Shown here: positions 25,524 to 35,169 of the stretch, in pieces
Layout: each line of letters begins with the position of its first letter
Numbering within the stretch: the first letter of the stretch is position 1
The notes under the pieces: generated by a model
Told to the model about the DNA's origin: nothing
Seen by the model: only the letters and a program-made list of their open reading frames with translations
Databases searched by the model: none
DNA from: Bradyrhizobium betae
Lineage (GTDB): Bacteria; Pseudomonadota; Alphaproteobacteria; Rhizobiales; Xanthobacteraceae
NCBI RefSeq assembly: GCF_008932115.1
Contig: NZ_CP044543.1
Location: 6,392,501-6,456,500, forward strand
DNA length: 64,000 nt
Reading direction: 5' to 3'
Position numbers and translations under genes: made by a program

Positions 25524-25679
25524 GCTGTTCGTTTGTACGCAAATTGATGGCGAGTTTCCCGAAAACTTGGGCACGCGCGAAAACCTGAATGGAACTCGCG
25601 GGACATAGCGTCGCATCTGGAAGGGCGCGCAAGTCGGCTGGGCCGATCGCGTAACTGCTATGTCTAAGAGGGGGCCGAC

Positions 25680-26900
25680 ATGATGTCGCTCGATAGCATC
25701 ACGCTCTATTTGGTCGCCACCATGGTTGCCGCACTGCTCGGCGCCATGATGGTATTTTTCGGCAGGCAGGAAAACAGTCCTGCGCTGAAATGGTGGGGCA
25801 CCGCATATCTGCTGGGCGCGGCTTCGGTCGCGCTATGGACTGCGGCCGGCGACAAGCTCGGCCCGCATCTCTATCTGGCGCTGAACGCGGTCGGCTTCGT
25901 TGCCTGCGGCATGGTGTGGAACGCGGCGCGTGTCTTCCACGGTCGCAAGCCGAACTGGCCCGGTCTCCTCGTCGGCGCGCTGGCCTGGGCCGCCGCCGTC
26001 ACGTTGCTCGATCCCGCGGCCTCGATGCTGCGCATGATCGTCGGCGCCTGCATCGTCTCGGTCTACGCGGCGCTGACCGCGAGCGAGCTCTGGGTCGAGC
26101 GGCGCAAGAGCCTGCAACGGCGCTGGCCGGCCTTCGTCGTGCCCGTGATGCACGGCTGCGTCTTGATGCTGCCGATCCTGCTCGGCAGCTTCCTGCGTCC
26201 CAACGACGCCGGCTTCTCCGGCAGCATCTGGGTCACGGTGTTCGCCGTCGAGCTGATCCTCTATGCCGTCGGCACCGTATTCGTGATCTTCATGCTGGTG
26301 TCGGAGCGCACGGTGACGGCGCACCGGACCGCCGCATCGACCGATCCCCTGACCGGCATGCTCAACCGCCGCGGCTTCTCGGAAGCCTGCGGCCGCGTCA
26401 TCGAGCGCGAAGCCAAGGCCGGCCGTCCCGTGACCGTGATGATCTTCGACATCGACCATTTCAAGTCGATCAACGATCGCTTCGGCCATCCCGCCGGCGA
26501 CGAGATGCTGAAGCTGTTCTCGACCGTGGTGGTCAGCAATCTGCGCATCACCGACATGTCGGGACGCATCGGCGGCGAGGAGTTCGCGGCCCTGTTGCCG
26601 TGTTCGCTGGAGGAGGGCGTGCTGGTCGCCGAACGCGTGCGCGAGGCCTTCGAGACCTCGGGCGTCGTGGTCGACGAAGGCCCGGTCGACACCACCGTCA
26701 GCATCGGCGTCGCGGGCGGTCCGGCCGGCACCGAACTCGAGGTGCTGCTGGCCTCAGCCGACACCGCGCTCTACCAGGCCAAGCGCGGCGGCCGCAACCG
26801 CGTCGAGGCGGCCGAGGAGCTGCCGCTGTCACTGGAGAACTGGCGCCGCCAGAGCGCGGCGCGGATCAGTGTGCCGCGGACACAGTCGGCGACGGCCTGA
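25680..26900 (+). CDS. membrane-bound diguanylate cyclase (GGDEF)
   Basis: A 406-residue protein with about six membrane helices in the first 200 residues, with no recognised sensor name, and a C-terminal GGDEF domain beginning STDPLTGMLNRRGFSEAC. The active-site loop is GGEEF at residues 298-302, a functional variant. An RITD inhibitory site at 289-292 lies exactly five residues upstream, so product feedback by c-di-GMP is expected. It makes c-di-GMP from two GTP. The ATG at 25680 and another at 25683 are both possible. Monocistronic by context; the ligand of the membrane part is unknown. Confidence 0.92.
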   Translation: MMSLDSITLYLVATMVAALLGAMMVFFGRQENSPALKWWGTAYLLGAASVALWTAAGDKLGPHLYLALNAVGFVACGMVWNAARVFHGRKPNWPGLLVGALAWAAAVTLLDPAASMLRMIVGACIVSVYAALTASELWVERRKSLQRRWPAFVVPVMHGCVLMLPILLGSFLRPNDAGFSGSIWVTVFAVELILYAVGTVFVIFMLVSERTVTAHRTAASTDPLTGMLNRRGFSEACGRVIEREAKAGRPVTVMIFDIDHFKSINDRFGHPAGDEMLKLFSTVVVSNLRITDMSGRIGGEEFAALLPCSLEEGVLVAERVREAFETSGVVVDEGPVDTTVSIGVAGGPAGTELEVLLASADTALYQAKRGGRNRVEAAEELPLSLENWRRQSAARISVPRTQSATA

Positions 26901-26958
26901 GGCGCGGGAGGCCCTGCGGTAACCCCCTGTTTACCGCTCGATCCCTACCATTGCGGTC

Positions 26959-27195
26959 ATGGAATCGATCCGTCGACAGAACCCGCAGGCAGCCCTGATG
27001 TCGCTCGAAGCCGCTGCGGCCTCGGCACGCGGCGGTTTCGCCTGTCTGTTCTCCACCGCGGACGAGTATGAGCGCGCGTTGATCACCGAGCGCCGCGCCC
27101 AGGGGCGATACACGCAGAGCCGCAGCTACTGGCCGTTCGCGCTGTTTGGCGGTTGTGCGCTTGTCGTGGCGGGAATCGTTCTGCTGTTTGCCTGA
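26959..27195 (+). CDS. small single-pass membrane protein, unknown function
   Basis: A 78-residue protein: an N-terminal soluble part (MESIRRQNPQAALMSLEAAAASARGGFACLF), a charged segment ERALITERRAQGRY, and one C-terminal membrane helix FALFGGCALVVAGIVLLFA. I do not recognise the family. It follows the cyclase gene by 58 bases in the same direction and has its own terminator, so it is a credible gene that may be read through from the cyclase. Confidence 0.6.
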   Translation: MESIRRQNPQAALMSLEAAAASARGGFACLFSTADEYERALITERRAQGRYTQSRSYWPFALFGGCALVVAGIVLLFA

Positions 27196-27221
27196 GGGCG
27201 CCCGCATTTCCGGCCGATCAG

Positions 27222-27243
27222 GGCGCCGCTTCGGCGCCTTTTT
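27222..27243 (+). terminator. rho-independent terminator
   Basis: GGCGCCG and CGGCGCC form a 7-bp stem with a CTT loop followed by TTTTT, 27 bases after the stop of the small membrane protein. Confidence 0.85.
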
Positions 27244-27297
27244 CTTTGTCGCCGTCTGCGGTAGACACGCCCGTCAAACAAAACAGGGTGGAAGCCG

Positions 27298-27594
27298 ATG
27301 ATCACCGAGATCGCGCAAATCGACGTCAAGCCGGGCAGCGAGAAGGATTTCGAGGCCGCCGTCGCCAAGGCCAAGGCCGCCTTCGGCCGCTCCAAGGGGT
27401 TTCACGGCTTCGAGCTGCACAAGTCGATCGAGAAGCCGCAGCGCTACCGGCTGATGGTGAAGTGGGCGACGCTGGAAAACCATACCGTCGATTTCCGCGG
27501 CTCCGAGAATTTCACCGAATGGCGCGGCCTCGTCGGCCAGTATTTTGCCTCGCCCCCGGAGGTCGAGCACACCGAGACCGTGCTGACGACCTGA
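27298..27594 (+). CDS. antibiotic biosynthesis monooxygenase (ABM) family protein
   Basis: A 98-residue ferredoxin-like alpha+beta protein: ITEIAQIDVKPGSEKDFEAAVAKAKAAFGRSKGFHGFELHKSIEKPQRYRLMVKWATLENHTVDFRGSENFTEWRGLVGQYF. This matches the ABM (DUF176-type) layout of strand-helix-strand with W in the penultimate strand, as in quinol monooxygenase YgiN. Members oxidise quinone-like substrates or merely bind ligands as dimers; the substrate here cannot be named. It converges with the AI-2E gene with a 17-base gap. Confidence 0.85.
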   Translation: MITEIAQIDVKPGSEKDFEAAVAKAKAAFGRSKGFHGFELHKSIEKPQRYRLMVKWATLENHTVDFRGSENFTEWRGLVGQYFASPPEVEHTETVLTT

Positions 27595-27611
27595 GCGGCC
27601 CGCAGGCGGCC

Positions 27612-28784
27612 TCAGGCCGCCTCTGCCAGAGGGGGCGCCTCATACGTCTTGAAATGATCGATCATGACCTTGGCGATGGCGACCAGCGGGAGCGCCAGCG
27701 CAAGGCCCCAGATTCCGAACACGACGCCGAGCAGAATCTGGAACGCGAACAGCGTGGCCGGCGGGATGTCCAGTGCCTGGCGCTGGAGCAATGGCGTCAG
27801 CACATAGCTTTCCATGGCGTGGACGCCGAGGAACAGCACGAAGGCCGACAGCGCTGCGACCCAGCCTGAGGCGAGGCTCGCCAGCACGACGATGACGCCG
27901 GCGATGATGGCCCCGACGGTCGGGATGAAGGCGAGCAATCCGGCCTGGATCCCCAGGATGAACGAGCCGGGGATGCCGATCAGGGCGAGCCCGATCCAGG
28001 TCACCACGCCGACCGCAATCATCACGACGATCTGCGCGATCAGCCAGCGCTCCAGCGTCTCGCTGACGCGGTCGATGATCAGGGCGACGCGGGTGCGATG
28101 CCTTGCCGGCGCAAGGAACAGCAGGCCGTCGTGATAGATGATCGGCTGGGCGGCAAAAGCGAGCCCGAGAAACAGCACGATGAAGATGTTGCCGACGGCG
28201 CTGATCGCGCCGAACAGCAGCTTGAAGGTCTGGCTCACGATCGCGCCGCCGCTCGAGGCGAGCGCGCCCGCGCCGCTTGGCAACCCACCATGTGAGCCTG
28301 AGTTCGGGGCGGGTGTCGAGCCCGCGTCGGTTGCGGCAGCCGGCGCGGCACTGCCGAGATCGAAGAAGCTGGTGTCGACGCCGTGGCTGTCGAGGAAGGA
28401 CTTCACGTTCGTGATCTGCGACTTGATGGTCTTGCTGAGCAGCGAAGCCTGATCAGCGATGGTGGCGCCGCCGAGATAAGCGACGCCCGCGAGCATCACG
28501 GCCAGCACGGCGCACACGATCGCAAGGCGCAGCGTGTGCGGCAGATGGATCCGGCGGCCGAGCGCATTGGTCAGCGCATTGAGGGCGACGCCGAACAGCA
28601 TGCCGGCGAAGATCAGCAACAGTGTGGCGGCAAAATACCAGGTGAAGGCCAGCAGCGCGGTGAACAGCACGACGCCGATGCCCCCGACCGCAATCGCCCA
28701 AGCTTGATCCCAAGCATGACCCGAAGCCTGACCCGCAACCTGATCAGTACGGGTCCGGGGCCGTTCATCTCTGGGGCTGGTCAC
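27612..28784 (-). CDS. AI-2E family transporter (YdiK/PerM type)
   Basis: A 390-residue inner-membrane protein with seven to eight helices: a pair near the N-terminus (GGIGVVLFTALLAFTWYFAATLLLIFAGMLFGVALNAL), a soluble loop with Ala/Gly/Ser-rich sequence between residues 140 and 200, and the C-terminal signature WIGLALIGIPGSFILGIQAGLLAFIPTVGAIIAG plus ESYVLTPLLQRQALDIPPATLF. Members include exporters of autoinducer-2 and sodium/proton antiporters; the substrate is unknown. GTG at 28784 is chosen (AAAGGA six bases upstream); the frame runs open to 28829. Divergent from the next gene. Confidence 0.85.
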   Translation of the reverse strand: MTSPRDERPRTRTDQVAGQASGHAWDQAWAIAVGGIGVVLFTALLAFTWYFAATLLLIFAGMLFGVALNALTNALGRRIHLPHTLRLAIVCAVLAVMLAGVAYLGGATIADQASLLSKTIKSQITNVKSFLDSHGVDTSFFDLGSAAPAAATDAGSTPAPNSGSHGGLPSGAGALASSGGAIVSQTFKLLFGAISAVGNIFIVLFLGLAFAAQPIIYHDGLLFLAPARHRTRVALIIDRVSETLERWLIAQIVVMIAVGVVTWIGLALIGIPGSFILGIQAGLLAFIPTVGAIIAGVIVVLASLASGWVAALSAFVLFLGVHAMESYVLTPLLQRQALDIPPATLFAFQILLGVVFGIWGLALALPLVAIAKVMIDHFKTYEAPPLAEAA

Positions 28785-28921
28785 ATCATGTCCTTTTCGG
28801 CGGCTGCGTGCGGCGCACTCTTTCGACAAACGCGCTTCGGATCAAGACCGCGTCAACGCGCTGGTTTGACGCTGCCGTGCGAACGGTGCAGAGCGATGAG
28901 GAGAGAACAGGTGGGGGCGGC

Positions 28922-29626
28922 TTGAGTTTCATCAGCAAGTGGGCCGGTCTGCTCGGGCTTCTGGCCGTGCTCGTGATCGGCGACCAGATCCGGATCAACC
29001 GGCCCGGCCACAAATATCGCCTCACGGTCGAGGTGACGACGCCGGGCGGGATCAGGACCGGGGCCGGCATTCTGTCCGTCGTACCCGACCGCGGCTATAG
29101 CCGCGGCGGCCGCACCACGATGCGGGGGGAGGCCGTGTTCGTCGACCTCGGCCAGGGGAAGAACCTGGTGGCCTTGCTGGCGCATCGGCAGGGCGCCAAG
29201 CTCGACCTCGACGACATCAACTATGTCGCGCTCCGCGCCTATGGTGCCGCGCGCGGCAATCGCGTCTCGTTCAACGAGCTCAACCGGCAGACCGGCATGG
29301 TCCCGGTGCAGGGGGACCTCGTCCCCGTGCTCGTGAGCTTTGGCGATCCCGCAGACCCCGGGACCGCGCGCCTCGTCGCCGGCGACCATGCGGAGGCGGT
29401 TCTGGGCGACGGCTACGCCATCCGCGGGCTCACCGCCGAGGTGGTGCCCAACGGGCTCTGGCCGATCGATTTCGGTGGCGTGCTCGGGGAGCCCGTGACG
29501 CGCGGAATCGAGGCCAAGTTGACTTGGCTGGCCGCGCCGGGCGAGCTGGCGGCAACCGCGCTGAAGGCCGCCGGCCTGCCCGCCGGGAGCGAGATCGAGG
29601 CCCGGGAGGCATTTGCGCGAAAATAG
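28922..29626 (+). CDS. signal-anchored protein of unknown function
   Basis: A roughly 234-residue protein with one N-terminal hydrophobic helix (FISKWAGLLGLLAVLVIGDQI) and then a periplasmic-type domain: HKYRLTVEVTTPGGIRTGAGILSVVPDRGYSRGGRTTMRGEAVFVDLGQGKNLVALLAH. I do not recognise a named family; similar proteins are frequent in Bradyrhizobium. The start is uncertain: the frame is open from 28808 (GTG), but TTG 28922, behind a G-rich stretch, places the helix at the N-terminus and avoids overlapping the promoter of the divergent AI-2E gene. Role unknown. Confidence 0.6.
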   Translation: MSFISKWAGLLGLLAVLVIGDQIRINRPGHKYRLTVEVTTPGGIRTGAGILSVVPDRGYSRGGRTTMRGEAVFVDLGQGKNLVALLAHRQGAKLDLDDINYVALRAYGAARGNRVSFNELNRQTGMVPVQGDLVPVLVSFGDPADPGTARLVAGDHAEAVLGDGYAIRGLTAEVVPNGLWPIDFGGVLGEPVTRGIEAKLTWLAAPGELAATALKAAGLPAGSEIEAREAFARK

Positions 29627-29715
29627 CATTGCCGTCCCGCGTACCCCAGCGTTGAATTTGTGCCATGCCAAGGGCATGTTTGGAGAATCTTCTTACTGGG
29701 AGGTCGGAACGGAAG

Positions 29716-30489
29716 ATGAGAAAGCCGGTCGTCGGCGTGATCGGGAACGCCCATCGCGTCGAAAATCGATTTCAGGTCCAGATGGTCGGCGAGCGCAATC
29801 TGCGCGCCGTGGCCGAGGTTTCCGGCGGCCTTCCGCTGATGTTCGCGGGCGCGCCCGACATTACCGACATCAGTGCGCTGCTCGACACCGTCGACGGCAT
29901 CGTGCTGACCGGCGCCCGCGCCAACGTTCATCCGACCCGTTTCAATGTCGATCCGTGTGAGGCGCACGAGCCCTATGACATCCACCGCGACGAGGTCGCG
30001 CTGGCGCTCTCGGTCGCCTGCGTCGCCCGCGGCATTCCGCTGTTCGGCATCTGCCGCGGCTTGCAGGAGATGAACGTTGCCTTCGGCGGCTCGCTGCATC
30101 CGGAGATCCGCGAAATCCCGGGCCGCATAAACCACCGGATGCCGAGGCTCGAAAACGGCGAGATCCATCCCGATCCGACCGTGGTGTTCGCCGACCGCCA
30201 CGACGTCGATCTCACGCCGGGCGGCGCGTTCGCGCAGCTGCTCGGCTGCGAGAAAATTCGCGTCAATTCGCTGCACGGCCAGGGCATCCTCGATCCCGGC
30301 AAGCGCGTGCTGATCGAAGGCGTCGCCGAGGATGGCACCATCGAGGCGATCCGCATCGCGGAAGCCCCGACCTTCGCGCTCGGCGTGCAATGGCACGCCG
30401 AATACGACCCGCAGCGCAATCCGATCAACCGCAAGCTGTTCGAAGCGTTCGGCGAAGCCCTGGTGACGAAGCAGGGCGCGGCGGCGTAG
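29716..30489 (+). CDS. class I glutamine amidotransferase-like hydrolase (peptidase C26, PuuD-like)
   Basis: A 257-residue enzyme of the gamma-glutamyl-GABA hydrolase family. KPVVGVIGNAHRVENRFQVQMVGERNLRAVAEVSGGLPLMFAG opens the domain, DGIVLTGARANVHP replaces the usual LTGGxDxxP, the nucleophile Cys113 lies in PLFGICRGLQEMNVAFGG, and the histidine-glutamate pair in GVQWHAEYDP. Members cleave gamma-glutamyl amides, for example in putrescine degradation. No putrescine genes are beside it, so the substrate is open. ATG 29716 has a GGAA site; an upstream in-frame Met at 29665 is less likely. Confidence 0.88.
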   Translation: MRKPVVGVIGNAHRVENRFQVQMVGERNLRAVAEVSGGLPLMFAGAPDITDISALLDTVDGIVLTGARANVHPTRFNVDPCEAHEPYDIHRDEVALALSVACVARGIPLFGICRGLQEMNVAFGGSLHPEIREIPGRINHRMPRLENGEIHPDPTVVFADRHDVDLTPGGAFAQLLGCEKIRVNSLHGQGILDPGKRVLIEGVAEDGTIEAIRIAEAPTFALGVQWHAEYDPQRNPINRKLFEAFGEALVTKQGAAA

Positions 30490-30540
30490 GCGGATTGCAC
30501 GCCGGGGCGAAGGCGCTATTTCAGCGCGATCACCGCTACC

Positions 30541-30669
30541 CGTCATCCTGAGGTGCGAGTGGCGCGATGCAAAGCATCGCGCCGGGAGCCTCGAAGGATG
30601 CACGGCCGAGATGCAGCCGGGCTGTCGCCCTTCGAGGGCCGCTGAAGAAGCGGCCGCCTCAGGGTGACG
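30541..30669. repeat. 129-bp palindromic intergenic repeat, family C copy 1
   Basis: CGTCATCCTGAGGTGCGAG at the left pairs with GCCGCCTCAGGGTGACG at the right. Interior hairpins include GCGATGCAAAGCATCGC, CCTTCGAGG and GGCCGCTGAAGAAGCGGCC. A copy of the same length (47231-47359) differs at roughly one position in seven, with matching changes in both arms of the hairpins. Confidence 0.85.
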
Positions 30670-30800
30670 ATCATAGATGCGGGCTGGCGGCTGCATCTGT
30701 CGTCGCGGGTGGCCCGGAATTGATCCATGCTTTCGAGTTGTGAACGACCATCCGCGCGCGCTACCTTGCAATTCGTTTTCGAAATTGGAATTGCATCCCC

Positions 30801-31409
30801 ATGATCCGCCGCACGGCCATTGCTCTCGTCCTGCTCGCATCCCCCGCATTCGCCCAAACCGCGCCGCCGCAGGAAGGCCCGATCACCTGTGCCTCACCGG
30901 TTGCGCCGGCTGATACCGAGAAGAGCCTGAAACAGCGTTTCGGCAAGGAGGCAGTGGTGCAGGACCTGCCGGGCGCCGAGGGCGAACAATACAAGGGCGT
31001 CGTGCTGTTTCCGAAGACGACGGACCGCCGCATCGAGGTCGCCTTCACCGACGACAAGGCCAGGCGCGCCTCCGGCTTGACCTTGCGCGACACCGGCAAG
31101 CCCAGCCGCTGGAGCGTCAATGGCGTCACGATCGGATCGAGCCTTGCCGACGTGCAGAAGGCCAACGGCAAGCCGTTCCTGGTCAGCGGATTCGATTGGG
31201 ACTATGGCGGCTTCGTCACCGACTGGAAGGGCGGCGCGTTCAGCCGTCCGCTGCAAGGCGGCTGCACCATCACGATCCGCTTCGGCAAGAACGCCGGCGC
31301 GCCCAGGTCGCTCTCCGGCGACGGCGTCAAGGCGGCCTCCGACAACGCGGCGCTGGTGAAGTTTGCACCTGTCGTGACGGAGATCGGGGTGAATTTTCCG
31401 GATAAGTGA
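30801..31409 (+). CDS. secreted/periplasmic protein of unknown function
   Basis: A 202-residue precursor with a signal peptide (MIRRTAIALVLLASPAFAQ, residues 1-19). The mature protein begins with a cysteine-containing GPITCASPVAPADTEKSLKQRFGKEAVVQDLPGAEGEQYKGVVLFPKTTDRRIEVAF, and later has GVTIGSSLADVQKANGKPFLVSGFDWDYGGFVTDWKGG and a second cysteine. The GxTIGSSLADVQKANGKPF block resembles a motif in several exported bacterial proteins of unknown role. I cannot name a function. Confidence 0.75.
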   Translation: MIRRTAIALVLLASPAFAQTAPPQEGPITCASPVAPADTEKSLKQRFGKEAVVQDLPGAEGEQYKGVVLFPKTTDRRIEVAFTDDKARRASGLTLRDTGKPSRWSVNGVTIGSSLADVQKANGKPFLVSGFDWDYGGFVTDWKGGAFSRPLQGGCTITIRFGKNAGAPRSLSGDGVKAASDNAALVKFAPVVTEIGVNFPDK

Positions 31410-31420
31410 CGGGGCCGCTC

Positions 31421-32398
31421 TTACGCCGCCGGGTCCATGCGGCGCGCGCGATAGGCCTGCGGAGACATCAAGGTCAGCTTGCGGAACGCCTTGCGAAAGC
31501 TGCTCTCGTCCTCGTAGCCGGCCGTGCGGGCGATCGTCTTGACCGGCTGCGTCGTCGTCTCGAGCAGTGTGCGGGCGTGCTCGACGCGGCGGCGCGTGAT
31601 GAAGGCCTGCGGCGGCTCGCGCGTGAGTTCCTGAAACTTCCGGTTCAGTGTGCGCTCGCTGAGGCCGAGCGCGCCCGCGAGACGCTTGACCGTCATCGGC
31701 CTCTTGCCGGTACGCCGGACCAGAAGATCGGCCCGGGTCAGCAGCGGGTCCTGCGAGAGCAGATAGCCGACGGGCATGAAGATCGATTGGGTGCGCTGCG
31801 CGGTGTCGATGACGACGTAGTCCGCGCAGAGCTTTGCGATCTCCTTGCCTTCGACCAGCTCGATCAGCTTGAGCAGGAGGTCGACCCACGACATCGGTCC
31901 GGCCGCGCAGACGATGCGGTCCGCGACGGTGATGACGGCATCGGCGGCAAGGTCGATGGTGGGATGGCGCTGCCGCAGCTCGCCTTGCAGCCACCAGGTG
32001 ATGGTGGCGCGGCGGTGGTCGAGCAAGCCGGCTCCGGCCAGCAGGAAAACGCCGCTGCAAAACGCGCCGATCAGCCGGCCGTTGGCATGTTGCTGCCGCA
32101 GCCATGCGCCGGCCCGGGCATATTGCGGTTGCAGGCGCTCGGCCGTGACGTGATCGACGAGGTTGCCGGGGACGATGATCGCGTCGAAGCTGGCGCGTTT
32201 GCCGATCGCGCCGTCGACCGAGACCATCTGGCCGCCACCGGCGCGCACGGCCTTGCTGTCGAGCGAAAGCGTCTGCCATGTGAAGCGCGAGCCTGCGCCG
32301 GTCTGCTGCATCACATGATTGGCGATCGACAGGACGTCGGCGATCCCCGCGATCGCCGAATGCATGCAGCCTTCCAATGCCAATATTGCGAGCTTCAT
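31421..32398 (-). CDS. GlxA-type AraC-family transcriptional regulator
   Basis: A 325-residue fusion of an N-terminal DJ-1/PfpI-like class I amidotransferase domain (KLAILALEGCMHSAIAGIADVLSIANHV; FCSGVFLLAGAGLLDHRRATITWWL) and a C-terminal AraC helix-turn-helix pair (KRLAGALGLSERTLNRKFQELTREPPQAFITRRRVEHARTLLETTTQPVKTIARTAGYEDESSFRKAFRKLTLMSPQAYRARR). The N-terminal domain binds a ligand and is probably not catalytic. It diverges from a tautomerase gene with about 150 bp between, so that gene is the likely target. Similar GlxA regulators commonly control neighbouring catabolic genes. Confidence 0.92.
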   Translation of the reverse strand: MKLAILALEGCMHSAIAGIADVLSIANHVMQQTGAGSRFTWQTLSLDSKAVRAGGGQMVSVDGAIGKRASFDAIIVPGNLVDHVTAERLQPQYARAGAWLRQQHANGRLIGAFCSGVFLLAGAGLLDHRRATITWWLQGELRQRHPTIDLAADAVITVADRIVCAAGPMSWVDLLLKLIELVEGKEIAKLCADYVVIDTAQRTQSIFMPVGYLLSQDPLLTRADLLVRRTGKRPMTVKRLAGALGLSERTLNRKFQELTREPPQAFITRRRVEHARTLLETTTQPVKTIARTAGYEDESSFRKAFRKLTLMSPQAYRARRMDPAA

Positions 32399-32551
32399 GG
32401 GACCTCCAGGCGGTTGCGTCGATCCTATCCGATCGGCGCGGGGCCGCGTGGCGGAAATTGCCCGATGTCTGTCTTATCCGCCACTGCCTTCACGAGCATG
32501 TCCGGTCCAGTCTCGCGCCGTCGTCACGACGCGACATGATTGGAGAGACAT

Positions 32552-32809
32552 ATGCCTTACATCACCATTTCCACCGTGCGCGGCATCCTGGATGCCGAGC
32601 AGAAGAAGACCCTGCTCGCGCGCGTCACCGACCTGATGGTCGAGGTCGAAGGGCATGGCAGCGCGGACTTCCGCCGCAACGTCTGGGTCAGGATCGACGA
32701 GCAGGAGCCGGCGCATTGGTCGCTCGGCGGCACGCAGCCGACGCCGGAGGTCATCGCGCAGACATTCGGTGCGATCGGCGCGGACGGACGGCGGCTTGTG
32801 AAGGCGTAG
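32552..32809 (+). CDS. 4-oxalocrotonate tautomerase family protein
   Basis: An 85-residue protein starting MPYITISTVRG, so that Met removal exposes the catalytic N-terminal proline of this superfamily. A helix DAEQKKTLLARVTDLMVEVEGHG follows and NVWVRIDEQEPAHWSLGG is the second strand, where RIDEQEPAHW replaces the usual VxIxExPxxxW. The family interconverts keto-enol isomers. ATG 32552 is supported by GGAGAG seven bases upstream. Its divergent neighbour is the GlxA-type regulator; substrate unknown. Confidence 0.88.
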   Translation: MPYITISTVRGILDAEQKKTLLARVTDLMVEVEGHGSADFRRNVWVRIDEQEPAHWSLGGTQPTPEVIAQTFGAIGADGRRLVKA

Positions 32810-32833
32810 TTCGCATTCGCCCTCCCAAAAACG

Positions 32834-32864
32834 AAAAGGCGCTTCCTTTCGGAAGCGCCTTTTG
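32834..32864. terminator. bidirectional rho-independent terminator
   Basis: AAAAGGCGCTTCC and GGAAGCGCCTTTT form a 13-bp stem around a TTTC loop between the tautomerase gene and the convergent glnA, giving T-rich ends on both strands. Confidence 0.9.
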
Positions 32865-32887
32865 CTTGTCGGGATTATTCGAGCGGC

Positions 32888-34297
32888 TTAGCCCGAGTAG
32901 TACATGTCGAATTCGACCGGGTGCGGGGTCATTTCGAAGCGGGCGACTTCGGTCATCTTCAGCTCGATGTAAGCGTCGATGAAGTCGTCGTCGAACACGC
33001 CGCCGTTCTTGAGGAAGCCGCGGTCCTTGTCGAGGTTTTCGAGCGCCTCGCGGAGCGAGCCGCAGACGGTCGGGATCTGCTTCAGCTCTTCCTTCGGCAG
33101 GTCGTAGAGGTCCTTGTCCATCGCCGGACCCGGATCGATCTTGTTCTTGATGCCGTCGAGGCCGGCCATCAGCATCGATGCGAAGCCGAGATAGGGATTG
33201 GCGAGCGGATCGGGGAAACGCACCTCGACACGCTTGGCCTTCGGGTTCGCCGTGTAGGGGATGCGGCAGGAGGCCGAGCGGTTGCGCGCGGAATAGGCGA
33301 GCAGCACGGGAGCCTCATAGCCCGGGACCAGGCGCTTGTAGGAGTTGGTCGACGGGTTGGTGAAGGCGTTGATCGCCTTGGCGTGCTTGATGATGCCGCC
33401 GATGTAGTGGAGGCAGGTCTCCGACAGGTCGGCGTACTTGTTGCCGGCGAACACCGGCTTGCCGTCCTTCCAGATCGACTGGTGCACGTGCATGCCCGAG
33501 CCGTTGTCGCCGTAGATCGGCTTCGGCATGAAGGTGGCGGTCTTGCCGTAGATGTGCGCGACCTGGTGGATGCAGTACTTGTAGATCTGCATGTGGTCGG
33601 CCATCAGCGTCAGCGTGTCAAACTTCATGCCGAGCTCGTGCTGGGCGGAGGCGACCTCGTGATGGTGCTTCTCGACCTTGACGCCCATCTTGGCCATGGC
33701 GCCGAGCATTTCCGAGCGCATGTCCTGCACCGAGTCCTGCGGCGGGACCGGGAAGTAGCCGCCCTTGGCACGGATGCGGTGGCCGAGATTGCCGCCTTCA
33801 TATTCGGTGTCGGAGTTGGTCGGCAGCTCCGAGGAGTCGAGACGGAAGCCGGTGTTGTAGGGGCCGCTGGAGAAGCGGACGTCGTCGAACACGAAGAACT
33901 CGGCTTCGGGACCGACGAACACGCTGTCGCCCACGCCCATCGACTTCACCATGGCTTCCGCCTTCTTGGCGATGCCGCGGGGGTCGCGGTTATAGGGCTC
34001 GCCGGTGGTCGGCTCGAGCACGTCGCAGGTGATGACCATGGTGGTCTCGGCGAAGAACGGATCGATCGTCGCGGTCACCGGATCGGGCATCAGGCACATG
34101 TCGGACTCGTTGATCGCCTTCCAGCCGGCGATCGAGGAGCCGTCGAACATCGTCCCTTCGGCGAAGATGTCGTCGTCGATCATGCTGACGTCGAACGTCA
34201 CATGCTGCCACTTGCCGCGCGGATCGGTGAAGCGCAGGTCGACGTACTTAACGTCGTTGTCCTTGATCGATTTCAGGACGTCTTTGGCGGTCTTCAT
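32888..34297 (-). CDS. glnA: type I glutamine synthetase
   Basis: A 469-residue GSI enzyme that makes glutamine from glutamate, ammonia and ATP in a dodecamer. Key blocks are [98 protein letters not shown] and the adenylylation site [12 protein letters not shown] with Tyr398, so it is the GlnE-controlled GSI-beta type. ATG 34297 is preferred over an open frame to 34381 (GGGG site, MKTAKDV start). It lies 153 bp downstream of glnB in the same direction, the usual glnBA arrangement. Confidence 0.98.
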   Translation of the reverse strand: MKTAKDVLKSIKDNDVKYVDLRFTDPRGKWQHVTFDVSMIDDDIFAEGTMFDGSSIAGWKAINESDMCLMPDPVTATIDPFFAETTMVITCDVLEPTTGEPYNRDPRGIAKKAEAMVKSMGVGDSVFVGPEAEFFVFDDVRFSSGPYNTGFRLDSSELPTNSDTEYEGGNLGHRIRAKGGYFPVPPQDSVQDMRSEMLGAMAKMGVKVEKHHHEVASAQHELGMKFDTLTLMADHMQIYKYCIHQVAHIYGKTATFMPKPIYGDNGSGMHVHQSIWKDGKPVFAGNKYADLSETCLHYIGGIIKHAKAINAFTNPSTNSYKRLVPGYEAPVLLAYSARNRSASCRIPYTANPKAKRVEVRFPDPLANPYLGFASMLMAGLDGIKNKIDPGPAMDKDLYDLPKEELKQIPTVCGSLREALENLDKDRGFLKNGGVFDDDFIDAYIELKMTEVARFEMTPHPVEFDMYYSG

Positions 34298-34450
34298 GCA
34301 TACCCCTTTTGGCTCTGCGGGTCGGTTTCCAGGTGAGCAAGATTGTTCTCGCTTTTGGCGAGTTCGCGCGCGATCGCACAAACGAAATCAGGCCGCCGAA
34401 GCAGCCTTATTTCTTTTCTTAGTGTCGCAAGCTGCGGGATAGCACCCGGC

Positions 34451-35169
<719 letters not shown>
